Below, piece by piece: positions 63,542-64,000 of a stretch of DNA of 64,000 nt. Where the stretch lies: NCBI RefSeq assembly GCF_024170165.1, contig NZ_JALJXP010000002.1, positions 496,001 to 560,000 of the forward strand, in the 5' to 3' direction. Position numbers and translations under genes: made by a program. Position 1 is the stretch's first letter. Each line of letters opens with the position of its first letter. The stretch comes from Pseudomonas nitroreducens. GTDB taxonomy: Bacteria > Pseudomonadota > Gammaproteobacteria > Pseudomonadales > Pseudomonadaceae. The notes below the pieces were generated by a model. That model was given only the letters and a program-made list of their open reading frames with translations. It was not told the DNA's origin and ran no database searches.

Positions 63542-64000
63542 CACGCACGCGCCCACTCGCTCTCGGCGAGGTCGGCCAGGACTTTTTCAGCCTGTTGATA
63601 GGAAGCGCGGAAGGCTTCGGGATTGCCCTCCTCGCCTTCGGCGGCGACCACCTGCACGTCCTCGATACCGAGGAAGCCCAGCGCCACACGCAGCCAGGTA
63701 TCGGCGTGGTTCATCCATTCCAGCTCGCCGCCCGGCCCCATGCCGGCACCACCGCGACTGGTGACGATCAGCGCCTTGCGCCCCTTGAGCAGCGGCTCGT
63801 ACTCCGCCTCGCCATCCTTCAGATGCAGGTCGAAGGTGCGGCCGATGCGGACGATCTGGTCGACCCAGGCCTTCAGGCCGCTGGGCACGCTGAAGTTGTA
63901 CATCGGTGTGGAGATCACCAGCAGGTCGTGGGCAAGCAGTTCATCCACCAGCTCTTCGCTGAGCTTCAGCTCGGCCTGCAACTCGGCCGGACGATGCTCC
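63541..64000 (-). CDS. azoR: FMN-dependent NADH-azoreductase, C-terminal part
   Basis: The frame is open to the end of the window, so the N-terminal flavodoxin strand lies outside. The remaining 152 residues show [20 protein letters not shown], the AzoR FMN-binding loop, then [11 protein letters not shown] and IVTSRGGAG. AzoR-type enzymes reduce quinones and azo compounds with NADH. It overlaps the start of the SMR exporter gene by 1 bp. Confidence 0.88.
   Translation of the reverse strand, partial: EHRPAELQAELKLSEELVDELLAHDLLVISTPMYNFSVPSGLKAWVDQIVRIGRTFDLHLKDGEAEYEPLLKGRKALIVTSRGGAGMGPGGELEWMNHADTWLRVALGFLGIEDVQVVAAEGEEGNPEAFRASYQQAEKVLADLAESEWARA

Overview
The window is a GC-rich, densely coded chromosomal segment from a Pseudomonas, probably from the wider P. 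aeruginosa group. I infer this from gene order (pyrC-rnt-peroxiredoxin-bfd-bfrB-grxD, then argF; ybaK-glpK-glpR-glpD-glpM; metR), from codon usage, and from the Pseudomonas-type REP repeats (core GTAGGAGCGAGCTTGCTCGC). I see no prophage, insertion sequence, CRISPR array, rRNA or tRNA. The species cannot be fixed from the sequence alone.

Layout. 1-7152: end of pyrC, rnt, then an iron/redox block (2-Cys peroxiredoxin, Fur-controlled bfd, bfrB, monothiol glutaredoxin grxD), an MFS carrier and a cytoplasmic molybdopterin oxidoreductase. 7153-11547: argF, a lone ABC ATPase, a lone EtfA homologue, a PhzF-family protein and ybaK. 11719-16350: glycerol catabolism (glpK, glpR, glpD, glpM) with a good GlpR operator before glpD, but no glpF. 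16352-23933: a carnitine-degradation block matching E. coli yeaTUVWX: an XRE-PAS-PAS regulator, cntB, cntA, a BCCT carrier, a D-malate dehydrogenase (dmlA) and divergent dmlR. 23953-31957: an alpha/beta hydrolase, a 4-TM protein, metR, a TDT-family carrier, a GST, an APC permease and a nitrilase with a divergent LuxR regulator. 32212-40930: sdaA between repeat clusters, a membrane-anchored GltB-like FMN protein, an AraC/LysE pair, and a LysR regulator divergent from an exported amidohydrolase followed by a TorF-type outer-membrane protein. 41056-45346: a DCC-like protein, a DUF3237-methyltransferase-NTF2 cluster, an aldo/keto reductase and ddlA. 45433-49420: a cobalamin uptake operon (riboswitch, btuB, a 2Fe-2S ferredoxin-like gene, a btuF-like binding protein). 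49479-52774: VOC protein, cupin, a toxin-antitoxin pair, a GlxA-type regulator and a cysteine hydrolase. 52938-64000: lemA plus an M48 protease, a repeat-rich spacer, a CHMI-family isomerase, an amino-acid permease, a methyltransferase, a large transglycosylase-transpeptidase, a VF530 protein, a SugE-type SMR exporter and the end of azoR.

How the genes work together. The clearest pathway is carnitine use. The BCCT carrier imports a quaternary ammonium compound. CntAB splits L-carnitine into trimethylamine and (R)-malic semialdehyde. Once oxidised to D-malate, that product can be decarboxylated to pyruvate by DmlA. The semialdehyde dehydrogenase is not in the window. The carrier gene and cntA are each preceded by the same paired element, TTGGTTAAC-N9-ATGGTTAAC, with identical spacing. 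I consider this the best candidate for an undescribed regulatory circuit here. Other points worth a look are two REP sequences read as the N-terminus of the btuF-like protein, a hairpin that hides the toxin ribosome-binding site, and a 109-bp terminal-inverted-repeat element beside an 11-copy CTGGCT tandem repeat.
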